A stretch of 64,000 nucleotides of DNA, from assembly GCF_004210375.1 (NCBI RefSeq), contig NC_134833.1, positions 17,725,396 to 17,789,395 of the forward strand. Reading direction: 5' to 3'. Position 1 is the stretch's first letter, and every line of letters starts with the position of its first letter. The notes below the pieces were generated by a model. It had not been told where the DNA came from. It was given only the letters and a program-made list of their open reading frames with translations, and did no database searches. Position numbers and translations under genes: made by a program. Shown in pieces: positions 23,681 through 34,460 of this stretch. This DNA is from Tachypleus tridentatus. Taxonomy: Eukaryota > Arthropoda > Merostomata > Xiphosura > Limulidae.

Positions 23681-24968
23681 TCAGGTCATCCCTTAAGTCA
23701 TGTCCAATTTTAGGTTCAGAAAAAGAGAAAGTATTTCAAACGCTTTTAATGTTATTTAATCAATAATGTATGTTCCATTATTATTAATTACTTCCTGCCA
23801 ACGATTCACAAGCTTCTGAATGCCACTTCTATAAAATCCTTGGGGTTTGGAAGAAAAAACTGTAGAGAGGGTAGTTTGACATCTTCATGTGTTCCAAGCT
23901 CTTTTTCATCGTGATAGTTCTGCAAACGTCGGAAGAGATGATAATCAGATGGGGCAGGGTCTGGAAAATAAGAAGGATGTGGAAGTTATTCCCAGTCTAG
24001 CTCTTCAATCTTTGCAGATGTGATCCTTGCTGTATGGGGTCGTGCATAATCCTGGTGTAACACAGCACCTTTACGACTGGTCAAATCAGACCTCTTTTCT
24101 TTCAGTGCAACATTCAAGCGCTCTAACTGTTGACAATAGAAGTCTAATGCAATTGTTACATTGAATGGCAGCAACTCAAAGTGGATCACATCAACGATAT
24201 TCCACCAAACGCTTAACAATACTTCCCTAGGGTGGAGGACCATTCTGGGCTGTGCTTAGCCAGTTTACTTGCACTGAGCAATTGTCTGCAGTGCTTAACA
24301 TTTTTATAAAGATCCCTTTTTCATCTCCAGTCATTAACCTGTCCAGAAAAGTGAGTTACGTTCACGAGAGTGCAGAGAAGTGCAAATGTTCACTCTTGCT
24401 CTGAGGTTCGCTTCTGTCAAATCATGGCAGACCCATTTTCCAAGTTTGGACACCTTTCCAAGCTGTTGCAGATGATGGTGAACTGTTGAATGGGTTGAAT
24501 TAAGATTCCATGCTAGTTTTTCAACTGTTACACCACAATATTCATCAAGTGCAGCCAGCAGCAAGTCATCATTAAACTCAACAGGAAGACTTGAACGTGG
24601 CACATTACTTAAGCTGTAGTCACTTGATCTGAACTTCTGAAACTACCTTCGGCATTTTCTTTTATTGATAGACTCCACACCATAAACTCCTTGAATGTTT
24701 CGTGTAGTTTCTGCTGCACTATTGCCTTTTTTTAAAAAACTCATAAAGCATTATATGCCTAAAGTGCTCCTCAAACACATCTATCTTCATTAGGGTTTGT
24801 TTGATTAATGATCCAAAAAAGTGGAGTTGGGTTAGTTTCTTTTATTTGTTTGAACATTTTTATACACGTCCTACTACATATTTTATTCATTAAAACCTTC
24901 TGCAAAGACAGAAATGGTGATGCACTTTCTGTATTAAATTTTTATACATTTCTTATGGGATGACCTGA
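23681..24968 (-). mobile_element. mariner-family DNA transposon, complete ends, dead transposase
   Basis: The 1288-bp element has inverted termini: TCAGGTCATCCCTTAAG on the left, and the complement of TCAGGTCATCCCATAAG on the right. TA dinucleotides flank both ends, as for Tc1/mariner insertion. About 1.3 kb is the usual mariner length. The transposase reads on the - strand and is interrupted. Both ends being intact means it could still be moved in trans. Confidence 0.95.
23756..24790 (-). pseudogene. mariner transposase, frameshifted
   Basis: Reading on the - strand from an ATG at 24788-24790, the HTH region (FEEHFRHIMLYEF) is followed by a frameshift in an A-run near 24735. An open block (24603-24334) contains GKVSKLGKWVCHDLTEAN. 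Next comes TGDEK with the first catalytic Asp. A second open block (24243-23986) has ELLPFNVTI and HQDYARPHTA with the second Asp. Beyond a stop lies PDPAPSDYHLF with the third Asp of the mariner DD34D triad. It ends after QEVINNNGTYIID. All three catalytic residues survive, but stops and shifts prevent a full protein. Confidence 0.9.
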
Positions 24969-25454
24969 TATATTTGCTGAAGAGAACTCACACGCAAAGT
25001 TACATGAGGGTGATCCCTGCACAACCATTCCTAATTATGTACTGCTAGTTTACAGAAAAGGCAGCTTGCCAATAGTATCTACCACTAACTCTTGGATTAA
25101 TCTTGTCTGATAAAATTCATAATAATTACCATTCACTTTCTTGTTTTAAGTTACATCTTTACGGTTGTTGTTTCTGAAATTCATAATATCATTTGCGCCA
25201 CAACCTCTACAACCTACAATGTCTGTTTTAAACCCAGCCGGTTTGATGAGTCCTAGCAATGACGAAAGACCTTGTCAGTACTTGTATATGACAGATGTAG
25301 TGTGATTTAAATATTATTAATTGCGAATACTTTTTTGCTTTCTGTGATATTTATTAATTTTATTCTTATAAATTAAGTGTAAATGTAATATTCCGTTAGG
25401 TGGCCAAAATTACAACTACATAAAGAGTGTTTACAGTCCGTTTCCGAATACACT
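24969..25454 (+). promoter_or_regulatory. region upstream of PCYT2, putative promoter and 5' UTR
   Basis: Between the mariner and the first PCYT2 coding exon. An in-frame stop (TAA at 25386-25388) bounds the open frame upstream. I see no clear TATA box or CpG island. The promoter location is inferred from position only. Confidence 0.3.
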
Positions 25455-25552
25455 ATGCTTAATAAGAATAAACGTATTAGTGGCGCAATGGAAGATTTGG
25501 ACGAAAATAAAAAACACTTGAAGTCCGATGTTCGAGTTTGGTGTGATGGGTG
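25455..25552 (+). CDS. Pcyt2: ethanolamine-phosphate cytidylyltransferase, first coding exon
   Basis: PCYT2 makes CDP-ethanolamine from CTP and phosphoethanolamine, the rate-limiting step of the CDP-ethanolamine (Kennedy) route to phosphatidylethanolamine. The enzyme is cytosolic. This exon ends KSDVRVWCDG plus TG of a split codon, followed by a GTATGT donor. VRVWCDGC begins the first catalytic domain in animal PCYT2. The split codon is completed as Cys by the exon at 27232. Two in-frame ATGs exist: 25455 (A at -3) and 25488 (G at -3 and +4). I chose the first because it gives a leader of 27 residues before VWCDG, close to the family's length. The start is uncertain; the gene identity is firm. 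Confidence 0.85.
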
Positions 25553-25865
25553 GTATGTTCATGATAAATAAATTTGAAAATAAACTTAAAATTCTGACAA
25601 AGATGTTAGCACATAAGATCACGCATAAAATGTACGATGAATTAAAAATTCCCCAAATTTGAGTAATTTCGGATAGTTCGCTGTTAATCTTATTGCGTTA
25701 GAGTTTTCCTTTTTTAAATTCAGTACACTTTAGGAATTCATCATATAGTAAATTAAAAGTATAATATATAAAGTTTTAACAAATAATTGTCTGGAAGTAG
25801 AAGATAGAGTCGGTTGTTATTTCATGATGACGAGAAACCAACTTGAAGTAAAAATGTATTCTCAA

Positions 25866-26035
25866 GATGGCTGGTATGGGTATTAAAACTTTAATTAAAA
25901 TGAAGTACAGAACAACGTTTCAACCTTCTTAAGTCATCATTAGGTTACAGAAACAAAAACCTGAATCTGACCTGAGAAGGTTGAAACGTTCTGTATTTTA
26001 TTTTAATTAAAGTTTTAATACCCACACCAGCCATC
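25866..26035. repeat. fold-back repeat with ~60-bp arms
   Basis: The left arm (25866-25929) begins GATGGCTGGTATGGGTATTA and ends AACGTTTCAACCTTCT. The right arm (25975-26035) is its near-perfect reverse complement, ending CACCAGCCATC. The spacer is about 45 bp. Each arm carries AGGTTGAAACGTT, read outward from the spacer. The arrangement resembles a fold-back or non-autonomous element, possibly derived from inverted ends of a Penelope-like element (inference). It sits in the first PCYT2 intron. Confidence 0.85.
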
Positions 26036-27231
26036 AGCAGTTACTTGTTATGCGCTACCTGTTTAAGTTATACAATATTTGAGACCTGGAATTATTAGAA
26101 AATGAAAGTGAAACTGACAGTAAGATTTGTATAGATTCTAATTTCTGTTTCTAGGATATCTTGATGTCAACCTGTATTCACTTTAGTAAACATTTTATGT
26201 GGCTTTGTAACACTAATATACATCATAAAACTCAGAAGAAAATAATTGTAATGAAAACTAAAAGTAAGATTTTAGAGTTAGTTGTTTTTCAGATGCAAAA
26301 TATAAAAATATTCCCATATATATTTTGGGCATGAATTCATATTTACCTATAAATGTATTAGAAATGTTGGGTTTATGCAAGCAAGAAAAAAAAAAAGCAA
26401 GAGGTAAAACAAGTCAAAATTGGAAAATTGAAAACAGTCTCTGAAGCTTAGCATTTCATGTGTGATTATGTCCTAACAAAATAGTGTGTTATGTTTAAAT
26501 TGTGTAATTTAAAGGGGCAGTTGCACCAAAGCCTTGAATCAGATTTAAACTGTGTCTGCACTGTGGTCCAGTGTTTATAATATGCACTGAGCATGTTCCC
26601 ATTTTTTACGATGCAGTTGTGGTCTGGTGTATCTGAGCAAGGTATCTGATGTTTAGTGAGTAACAAAATCCAGTCAGTGTCTGGGGACATCTCTACAATA
26701 TCCAGAAAGAATCTGGCATTACACTCATCATGCTTCAGATATTAAGGAAGGGAAGATCACATTGTTTGTCCCTCTGATATAGACATAGTGATAACAGCAG
26801 ACATATTATCATATTTTCTTAGAGCCAGTTGTGATCATTGATCTGTGTTGGAGGTATGCACTCCACTGAGTACCCCTCTAGTGGAAAATTTATTCAAGTA
26901 CAATTTTACAAAATATGTATTCAAAGAAAATTTATTGTGGTGTACTGAAGATGTTTTGAATTATTGTAAAAGTTCATAACAGTGTTTTGATTTTGTTAGC
27001 AGCAGACTAAAGAATTATTAGTAAGAAATAATTTTCAATGATTTGAGTGCTACTTTTGTTCAAATAAAATATGAACTTGTAAAAAAATATAGATTATACA
27101 ATCTTAGCAACTAGGAAATTAAAATTAAGCTTGAAGGAAATACTAAGAATTTGACTGAAGTTTTTTTAATAAATTATTTTAATGTGTCATGTGAAAAATT
27201 TTAACATCAGTACCTACTGATTTTGTTACAG
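26036..27231 (+). other. PCYT2 intron 1, remainder
   Basis: AT-rich intron sequence with no exon visible. The small ORF at 26466-26690 on the other strand has no support. Confidence 0.6.
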
Positions 27232-27274
27232 TTACGATATGGTTCATTTTGGACACGCCAATCAACTACGGCAG
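27232..27274 (+). CDS. Pcyt2: ethanolamine-phosphate cytidylyltransferase, second coding exon
   Basis: A 43-nt exon between TTTTGTTACAG and GTTAGT. One base completes a Cys codon split from the previous exon (TG|T). Fourteen codons follow: YDMVHFGHANQLRQ. HFGH is the HxGH nucleotide-binding signature of cytidylyltransferases. The peptide corresponds to the family segment GCYDMVHYGHSNQLRQ. The exon ends in phase 0. The following family segment (ARAMGD..) was searched for by eye to 64000 on this strand and not found. The next exon must be in the N gap, too divergent for me to see, or beyond the window. Confidence 0.9.
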
Positions 27275-28019
27275 GTTAGTCTTGAAGCATTATTTTTGTA
27301 AATCAAGTCTTATTGCTGTGTAACAGTTACTGTTCTAATGCAGTTGTTTATTGAAATACTTTATAACATAGACTGTTCAGTGCAGGTTTGTTTACTAAGA
27401 AGATTAGGCTAAAATAAAAGTTTTGTTGTATAAATATAAATATAATTTGACCGCTTGGTGTGGATTCCTGTACGTGGTGAGGGGACCTCCCAGGGATGGT
27501 TCTGTTCTTTCAATTTACCTCCTCTTGGATCTAAACATCCACCCACATGTTTGCCATGTGTGGTGACCCATGAAGGGAGGAGAGATCCTGGTGGTTGAGG
27601 GGTCCAACCCTAACACACCACTTTGGCCTTGAATTCCTGTAGATGGACAGCCTTGGGGCAGTCCCCTTTGGGTCATTCGGCTGGTCCACTTGGGTTAGGG
27701 TCAACTAAGTACTAGTGTTTGATGTTTTCAATAGGTATTGTGGACATTGTATCTGATGCTGATGTTTGAGTATAGTGCTAACGAAATCCTGGCATTGCTG
27801 CATTGTCCTTGTTTGGCATTATAGTGTGTCCCCTCATAGGGCTCCATGGTGGGTGGGGTCAGTGGGCATTGAAATATTCCTTTTTTAAATGTGAATCCTC
27901 CAAATAAGCATTTACATAAAATAGTGAAAAAACAGTCTATAGGTAAACGACCACCTTTTGAAGATTTTTGAGCAGCAATCTTTAACACCTGTAACACCTG
28001 TTGTACCACATTTTCTTAT

Positions 28020-29160
28020 ACTACATTCTCTTTCAGACAAACCTTTAGGGCAAATGTCTTCCTTTTTCATTCAAAAGGGACTAGAGGGACTTGCTGGCTC
28101 TCCATAGTCAGTAAAGAAACTTCAATCTGGTGACATATTGGTGGAAGCATCCACATCTCAACACAGTGAACTAATTTTTAATTCAAAGGCAATTGGAGAT
28201 GTACCTATTGAGGTTACACTCATGCTACTTTGAATTCATCATGAGGAGTTACTGTTGAAAGGGGTTTGAAGAACATCCCAGAGTCAGAGATTCTCACTGG
28301 TTTCTCCACTCAAGGAGTTTCTGCAGTGAGGCTTATCTCTACTGGCAAAGATGGAATTACAATGCCAACCAATGTCCTTATTCTGACATTTACATCACCA
28401 CGTCCACCTGCCACCATGTAGGCAGGCTATCTTAATTGCAGGGTATGGCCATACATTCCAAACCCTCTCAGGTGCTTCCAGTGTCAGCCGTTCGGTCACT
28501 CAAAGAGCGTCATGTGTTTGATTCCTGATGTGTGTGCTCATTGCAGCAGCAAGGACAATGATACCTATGGGTGTGAAACGGACCATCATTGCATCAGTTG
28601 CAATGGCTGTCACCCATTCTAATTTTGTTCTTGCCGTAAATGGTTGGAAAAAAAAGAGGTGCAGTGTTTGAAAACAGTTCATAACATTACTTACCTGAGT
28701 CTTGAAAGTTGCTGTCCACTACTTCATCTCTGACATTTGCTGCTGCACTTCATTCCACTACTACAGTGGGAGTGCAGACAAATCTCTCTGTGTCTCCAAA
28801 AGAATTGTTCTCAAACCAACTGTAAATTCTTTTGATCTCCATGGTTAAAAAAGTTGATGAATCAACTTCAACACCCATCTCTGTCCCTAACATACATTCC
28901 AGCAAATTTCAAGATCCACTTCCTTTAGTTGTAGGTATGGGCATTTACTTGAGTACATCATCTTCTCCCACCCCAAGATGCAAAACAATCATTTGTTCAT
29001 GTCCTCAGTCACTGGAATCCCCTTCCAACAGTAAAGATCTGCTCAGTCGACCCAGGGCAGGATCTATGGAGGTCAATCAACCTCTTTCAAATAAAGACAG
29101 TAAAGAAAAAAGGTGTCATAAACAGAAGGGTTCTCCACCCTACTCACCTACACATAAATA
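28020..29160 (+). pseudogene. LINE ORF1 (gag-like) with zinc knuckles, broken
   Basis: Readable segments include STGKDGITMPTNVLILTF, typical of the region before the knuckles in I/Jockey gag proteins. Then come PNPLRCFQCQPFGHSKS and further Cys/His groups (CAHCSS, HHCISCNGCHP), i.e. CCHC-type zinc knuckles at about 28473-28617 that would bind element RNA. Stops occur throughout, for example between PPATM and AGYL. After the knuckles only the Ser/Pro-rich tail (28832-29161) stays open. Confidence 0.8.
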
Positions 29161-29169
29161 AAAATGACC

Positions 29170-31815
29170 ACCTTGATACCATGGAACTGTTGAGGTGTTC
29201 GTTTTAATCTGGATGACATCAAAACACTGATTGCTTCCTACCATCCTGTATGTCTTTCCTTACAGGAAACATTTCTGAAACCTGCTGATACACTCATTTT
29301 GGCAGTTGTCTTTGTATAGAAATGACAGGCTGTGTGATGGATGAATGCATGGGAGGGGTGGTACTGTTGGTTGATCAGCATGTGCCCACACTACATTCCG
29401 TTGGAAGCCGTAGGCATCCTCATTATCCTTAGGTTGTACCATCACTGTTTGTTCTCTCTACCTGTCACATGGAGAGTCCTGTGATCAATCAGACCTTGAT
29501 TTTCTCATTGAACAGCTGCCATCTGCCTTTTTAATCCTGTGGAACTTTAATGGACATCATTCCCTCTGAGGAAGTGCTGATATTGATAGGAGGGGTCACT
29601 CTGTAGAGTGTATGCTCTCTGATCACCACCTTTCTCTTTTCAATACTGGTTCTTCTACTTATTTTCATGCACCTAGTCACTCCTTTACTGCTATTGATCT
29701 TTCAATTTGTTCCCCTTCACTATTCTCCCATTTTTCATTGAGGGTTGACAATAATACACAAGGCAGTGATCATTTTCCTGTAATTTTGAGAGAGACTGGC
29801 CATGGTCAGTGCCAATTGACCTGTGTGTTCCAGTGGAAGCTGGATCATGCAAACTGGCCCTCTTTCACTGCTCTCTCATAACTTGAGCCTGCCATTGTCT
29901 GTAAGCCATCAATAGATGACTGTGTGGCAGCAGTGACTGACTGTATTATACAAGCAACTGCTTACTGTATTCCTAAAACCTTGACACGTTTTCCACAATA
30001 TCCTCATCTGTGGTGGAATCCTGCTTGCTGCATGGCACAGAAGGCTCAAAAGACACGTCTGGGATACTTTTTTCATGGGTATCTTACACTCTCAAACTGC
30101 ATCACTTTCGGCGGCAGGCCTGTGCACATGCTCTGTGGGTAAGACATCAAAAGCAGAAGGAATGTTGGATTAAGTTTGCAAAACCAGCATATCTTCTACC
30201 ACCAGTTCCAAAGTCATATGGGACAAGATTTGAAAGGTCAGTTGGCAACATAATTCTGTCCCCCTCTCGATCTTGCTCTCGGCCAGGAAGAAGCCGATAC
30301 CAGGAGCATCACCAATACTTTAGGTGAAAACTTTTGCAAAGTATCTAGCATTTCTGCTTCTTCCTCCACCTTCAAGACTCTGGCAGAGCAGTTATCTCTT
30401 TTCTTTTGAGCTGATTGTCTCTATGACTATAATCGTCCCTTTACACTGGTGGAACTCAAACTGGCCCTTCATCAGTTTGGCAGTACATTGGTTGGACCTA
30501 ACGCTATACACTATGAAATGCTGTGCCTTCCTTCTCCTGCTTCTCTTGCTATTTTCCTGACTGTTTTTAACCAGGCCTTAAAGATGCTGGACCCTATTCA
30601 TCATCAAGAACTTTGGCTCTGCACTGGCTCTTTCCACACTTCTCCAGTTTAGAGCTTTTTCATAGAGTCTCATGAACCTCCTCTGCATCTCCACTGCTTG
30701 AAACTGTCTTTACTATATGCTACAAAACTTAGTTCCTTAATGGAGTTGTGTTTTCCTTCCTCGGCGGGTCATACTTTTCTCAGAACAGACGATCTGCCAT
30801 TACTCCTTTTGGCCTTTGTATCCAGGTGCAGTTGGATGAATTGGGCCTGTTCTTAGAAAACATTGCTGTATCTACTGGTCAGCTCATCCCACCATGGCTT
30901 CTTACAGTCCCCAAATGTGACCTATCTTTAAGTCATCTGAGAAAAGCAGACACTCCTGATTGGAAATATTGTGTGCTATTTGCTGAACATCTTTCAAACC
31001 ATCCTTCTATTCCTATTTATACAAATGGTTCAAAATCAGGTGACTGTGTGGGCTCTGCCATGGTTTGTTGTGGTTTGGTAGCCATGCACAGAATCCTCTC
31101 TACAGCTTCTGTGTTCACTGCTGAACTGTACGCCATTTCTCTTGCTCTGGATCACATAGAAGCTAAGCAGTACTCAAACTGCACTATTTATACTGACTCG
31201 TTTAGATCTGTACTGGCTCTGGAATCGCTTCATGTTAGTTCACGCTCTGTTCTCACTGATATTTAAAACTGACTGGCCCATTTCTTATATCCAGTTTTTC
31301 TGGATACTGGGCCATGTTGGTATTTGTGGGAATGAGCTCGCCAACACCTCAGCTAAAACTATCTGCTCTGGTACTATCACTGCTGTGCCTTTTCCATACA
31401 TGGACTGTGGGCCTGTATTCAAGGCTGAGTTCCATGTCAGTTGGCAGTTGACTTGGAGTGAGCAACGTGAAAACAAGCTTTTCCAAATAAAATCCTCTCT
31501 TTGATTTTGTCCGTTTTGCTTCTGTAAGGATAGGAAAGAGGAAGTTGTTCTAACTAGACTATGCATTGGTCACAGTTTTTTAACTCATCATTTTCTTTTA
31601 TCTGGAACTGATGCACCTATGTGTTGTCTGTGTAACATTCAGGTCACAATAAGCCACATTTTACTTTCTTGCCATCATTATGACTCTCAATGATGGCACC
31701 ATTTCAAACATGTTCTGTCTCAAGGTTTGTCCATAACGTTAGACAGTGTTAGTGGTGACGGTGACACTGTCCACCTTGGTAATGTTTTTAGTTTTTTTAA
31801 AGGCCATTAATCTTT
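29170..31815 (+). pseudogene. LINE ORF2 (endonuclease, truncated RT, RNase H), broken
   Basis: The endonuclease starts near 29176 (PWNC, a stop where Arg is usual, then GVRFNLDDIKTL) and ends at GSDHFPVIL near 29762. The RT begins with PFTLVELKLALHQF near 30440 and VGPNAIHYEML. Near 30605 it jumps directly to LWLCTGSFHTSPV, a segment normally beyond the RT core. The catalytic palm, including the (Y/F)xDD box, is therefore deleted. RNase H follows (31014-31360): TNGSK replaces the usual TDGSK, and GNELANTS replaces GNELAD, so two catalytic Asp are Asn. A Cys/His-rich tail (CCLCNIQVTISHILLSC) ends near 31680. Confidence 0.85.
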
Positions 31816-31911
31816 TTAATGCTATTTAAGTTTTTTAATTTATACATTATTTCTTTTTTAATGTGATTCCCTTTTAATAGTGAAAATCCATCTAGTTCGA
31901 TTCAAAATTAG

Positions 31912-32127
31912 AAAATGGCCATAACATCAAATAACTTGAAACCAGAACTGGAAAGGCCAAATTCAGGTGACTAACGCTGCTGTCCAAACTATTCGTTAGT
32001 CATCCTGGTGAGTTATAATTAAAATTTTGCTGCAAGTCTTTTAGAACTTTTATTACTTTACATTCTAAAATGGCGTAACATCAAATAACTCAGAACCAGG
32101 ACTGGAAAGGTTGACTTCAGGTGACTT
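31912..32127 (+). repeat. 155-bp tandem duplication in the LINE 3' UTR, cut by gap
   Basis: AAAATGGCCATAACATCAAA at 31912 recurs as AAAATGGCGTAACATCAAAT at 32067. Each is followed by similar text ending CAGGTGACT. The second copy runs into the run of N, so copy number is unknown. Confidence 0.75.
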
Positions 32128-32627
32128 NNNNNNNNNNNNNNNNNNNNNNNNNNNNNNNNNNNNNNNNNNNNNNNNNNNNNNNNNNNNNNNNNNNNNNNNN
32201 NNNNNNNNNNNNNNNNNNNNNNNNNNNNNNNNNNNNNNNNNNNNNNNNNNNNNNNNNNNNNNNNNNNNNNNNNNNNNNNNNNNNNNNNNNNNNNNNNNNN
32301 NNNNNNNNNNNNNNNNNNNNNNNNNNNNNNNNNNNNNNNNNNNNNNNNNNNNNNNNNNNNNNNNNNNNNNNNNNNNNNNNNNNNNNNNNNNNNNNNNNNN
32401 NNNNNNNNNNNNNNNNNNNNNNNNNNNNNNNNNNNNNNNNNNNNNNNNNNNNNNNNNNNNNNNNNNNNNNNNNNNNNNNNNNNNNNNNNNNNNNNNNNNN
32501 NNNNNNNNNNNNNNNNNNNNNNNNNNNNNNNNNNNNNNNNNNNNNNNNNNNNNNNNNNNNNNNNNNNNNNNNNNNNNNNNNNNNNNNNNNNNNNNNNNNN
32601 NNNNNNNNNNNNNNNNNNNNNNNNNNN
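32128..32627. other. assembly gap, 500 N
   Basis: Exactly 500 N, which looks like a fixed-size placeholder and not a measured length. ORFs predicted across it are meaningless. Repeats flank it on both sides, which explains the break. Confidence 0.99.
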
Positions 32628-33030
32628 AACTGTTGTCGTCTTCACTACTTAACTGTTGTCGTCTTCACTCACTTTAACTGTTGTTGTTCTTCACTACTTA
32701 ACTGTTGTTGTCTTCACTACTTAACTGTTGTTGTCTTCACTACTTAACTGTTGTCGTCTTCACTACTTAACTGTTGTCGTCTTCACTACTTAACTGTTGT
32801 TGTTTTCACTACGTAACTGTTGTTGTCTTCACTTCCTTAACTGTTGTCGTCTTCACTACTTAACTGTTGTCGTCTTCAGTACTTAACTGTTATCGTCTTC
32901 ACTACTTAACTGTTATCGTCTTCACTACTTAACTGTTGTCGTTTTCACTACTTAACTGTTGTCGTCTTCACTACTTAACTGTTGTTGTCTTCACTATTTA
33001 ACTGTTGTTGTCTTCACTCCTTAACTGATG
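32628..33030. repeat. 23-bp minisatellite beside the gap
   Basis: About 17 units of a 23-bp repeat, AACTGTTGTCGTCTTCACTA plus CTT, with C/T variation (GTTGTC/GTTGTT/GTTATC). It starts at the first base after the N run, so the array extends into the gap. Confidence 0.95.
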
Positions 33031-33569
33031 TCTAGCTATTTATTTAGTTGTTTATACTATACTTTGGTCTTGAATGAAATACCGTTTATGCGAGTGAATA
33101 GGGCAAATTTATTAAGTTGATCGACCGTGTGAGAAGTGTACCTGCAGATGTAAAGGCGTCAGCAACATGTCCTCCCTCGGGAAACGTTCAAAAAAACGAG
33201 TGTAGTTTTGGTAAATAAGTTGCGATATTGTACTCACATTAAAGATGACCATGTCACGGGAAGAAACTGTAGTTCTTGAAATAAGTGACCAGTGTTCAGG
33301 CGTACAAGTAATCGTTCACTACTTGTGCAAATTACACGTGGCAACGGTGCAGGAGGGGGATTCTGCAACTTGTGGATTCTGTGTCTTACAGGGATATATT
33401 GATCATTACGTAAAAGCCAGTATGTATAAAAACCAATGTATATTATAACAAACACGACGCAACAACCAGTGTAAAGTTATTAACAATGTAGTCTTAAGAG
33501 AACGTGTGGCCATGGAGAATTATCATGAGTTGTTAGAAAAAGAACATAATATACTTGCTTTGTTTTCCT
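33031..33569. other. no gene seen
   Basis: Short ORFs on both strands at 33234-33455 overlap and lack supporting features. No repeat family recognised. Confidence 0.35.
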
Positions 33570-33660
33570 TCAGTCTTTCGCTGAAATCAGGGGTTCGATT
33601 CCCCTCGTTGGGCTCAGAAGACAGCCCGATGTGGCTTTGCTATAAGAAAACACCCACAAA
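33570..33660 (+). mobile_element. SINE family 2, 5'-truncated
   Basis: Matches the family-2 SINE at 53369: AATCAGGGGTTCGATTCCCC (tRNA B-box), then GACAGCCCGATGTGGCTTTG and an A-rich tail. The A-box end is missing. Confidence 0.75.
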
Positions 33661-33838
33661 CGCACACAGTCATTAATAAAAGTAAGATAGAACTCCTTCA
33701 TATTATGGTTAGCTTGTAGGTCATTAAGTACGCCACAGCAACAGTTGAATATCTTCGACTTTTTATTTGTTTCAAATGAAACGAGTTTGTTAACAGCTAC
33801 TTTACCATCAAACAAAATAGCAGTGACCTTTTCAACAG

Positions 33839-34112
33839 GGCCCAGCATGACCGGGTAGTTTGGTCGCTCCACTCGTCACCTGATGGTTGCAGACTCGAAC
33901 TCCCGTAACGCCGAACGTGGTCTCTCTTTCAGCCGTGGGAGCGTTATAAAGTGATGGTAAATCCCAGTATTCGTTGGTAAAAGAGTAGCCCAAGAGTTGG
34001 CGATAGGTGGTGATGACTAGTTACCTTCCCTCTAGTCTTACACTGCTAAATTAGGGACGACTACCGCAGATGATCCTCGTGTAGCTTTGCGAGAAATACA
34101 AAACAAACAAAC
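33839..34112 (+). mobile_element. SINE family 1, diverged full-length copy
   Basis: Head, body and A-rich tail present, with a diverged B-box (CAGACTCGAACTCC). TTTCAACA occurs immediately before the head and again just after the tail, a probable target-site duplication. Confidence 0.85.
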
Positions 34113-34460
34113 GCTTTCAACAATTGCTCCAATTTTGTTTTTTCCTACCATGCGTTCAAAGCTTACTCACAGCTTCGAGTACTAATGTTTCTTCTAACGA
34201 TTTTCACAGAACGCCCAATGTAAGCCACACATATATATTATGAAAGATAGAGTAAAATGCATTCGTCACTATTTGTTTTCCCAAAGGAAAGGAATTAATT
34301 TTGAACAATGTAACTAAATCAATTTCTTATCTTTTAAAAGTTTAAACTAGAATTATAATTTTATATTAGACACAAGTTTAACTGTTTGAATAATGTAAAC
34401 ATTGATAAAGAAATGTTTAACTTCGTCATTGGTAGTAGTTTTACTGCACTGAATAGTTTA

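Larger units (their letters stand above)
27448..32127 (+). mobile_element. decayed I/Jockey-type LINE with ORF1, endonuclease and RNase H
   Basis: A non-LTR retrotransposon in the same orientation as PCYT2, inside its presumed intron. Order: a GC-richer 5' UTR (27448-~28020), gag-like ORF1, then ORF2 with an AP-type endonuclease, a truncated reverse transcriptase and an RNase H domain, then a 3' UTR with a tandem repeat running into the assembly gap. Having both AP endonuclease and RNase H points to the I/R1/LOA side of LINEs. All ORFs carry stops and frameshifts. The 3' end is lost in the gap. Confidence 0.9.

Noticed and set aside
32058..32747. ORFs of about 190-208 residues over 32058-32747
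   Set aside because: They are almost entirely translated N from the assembly gap.
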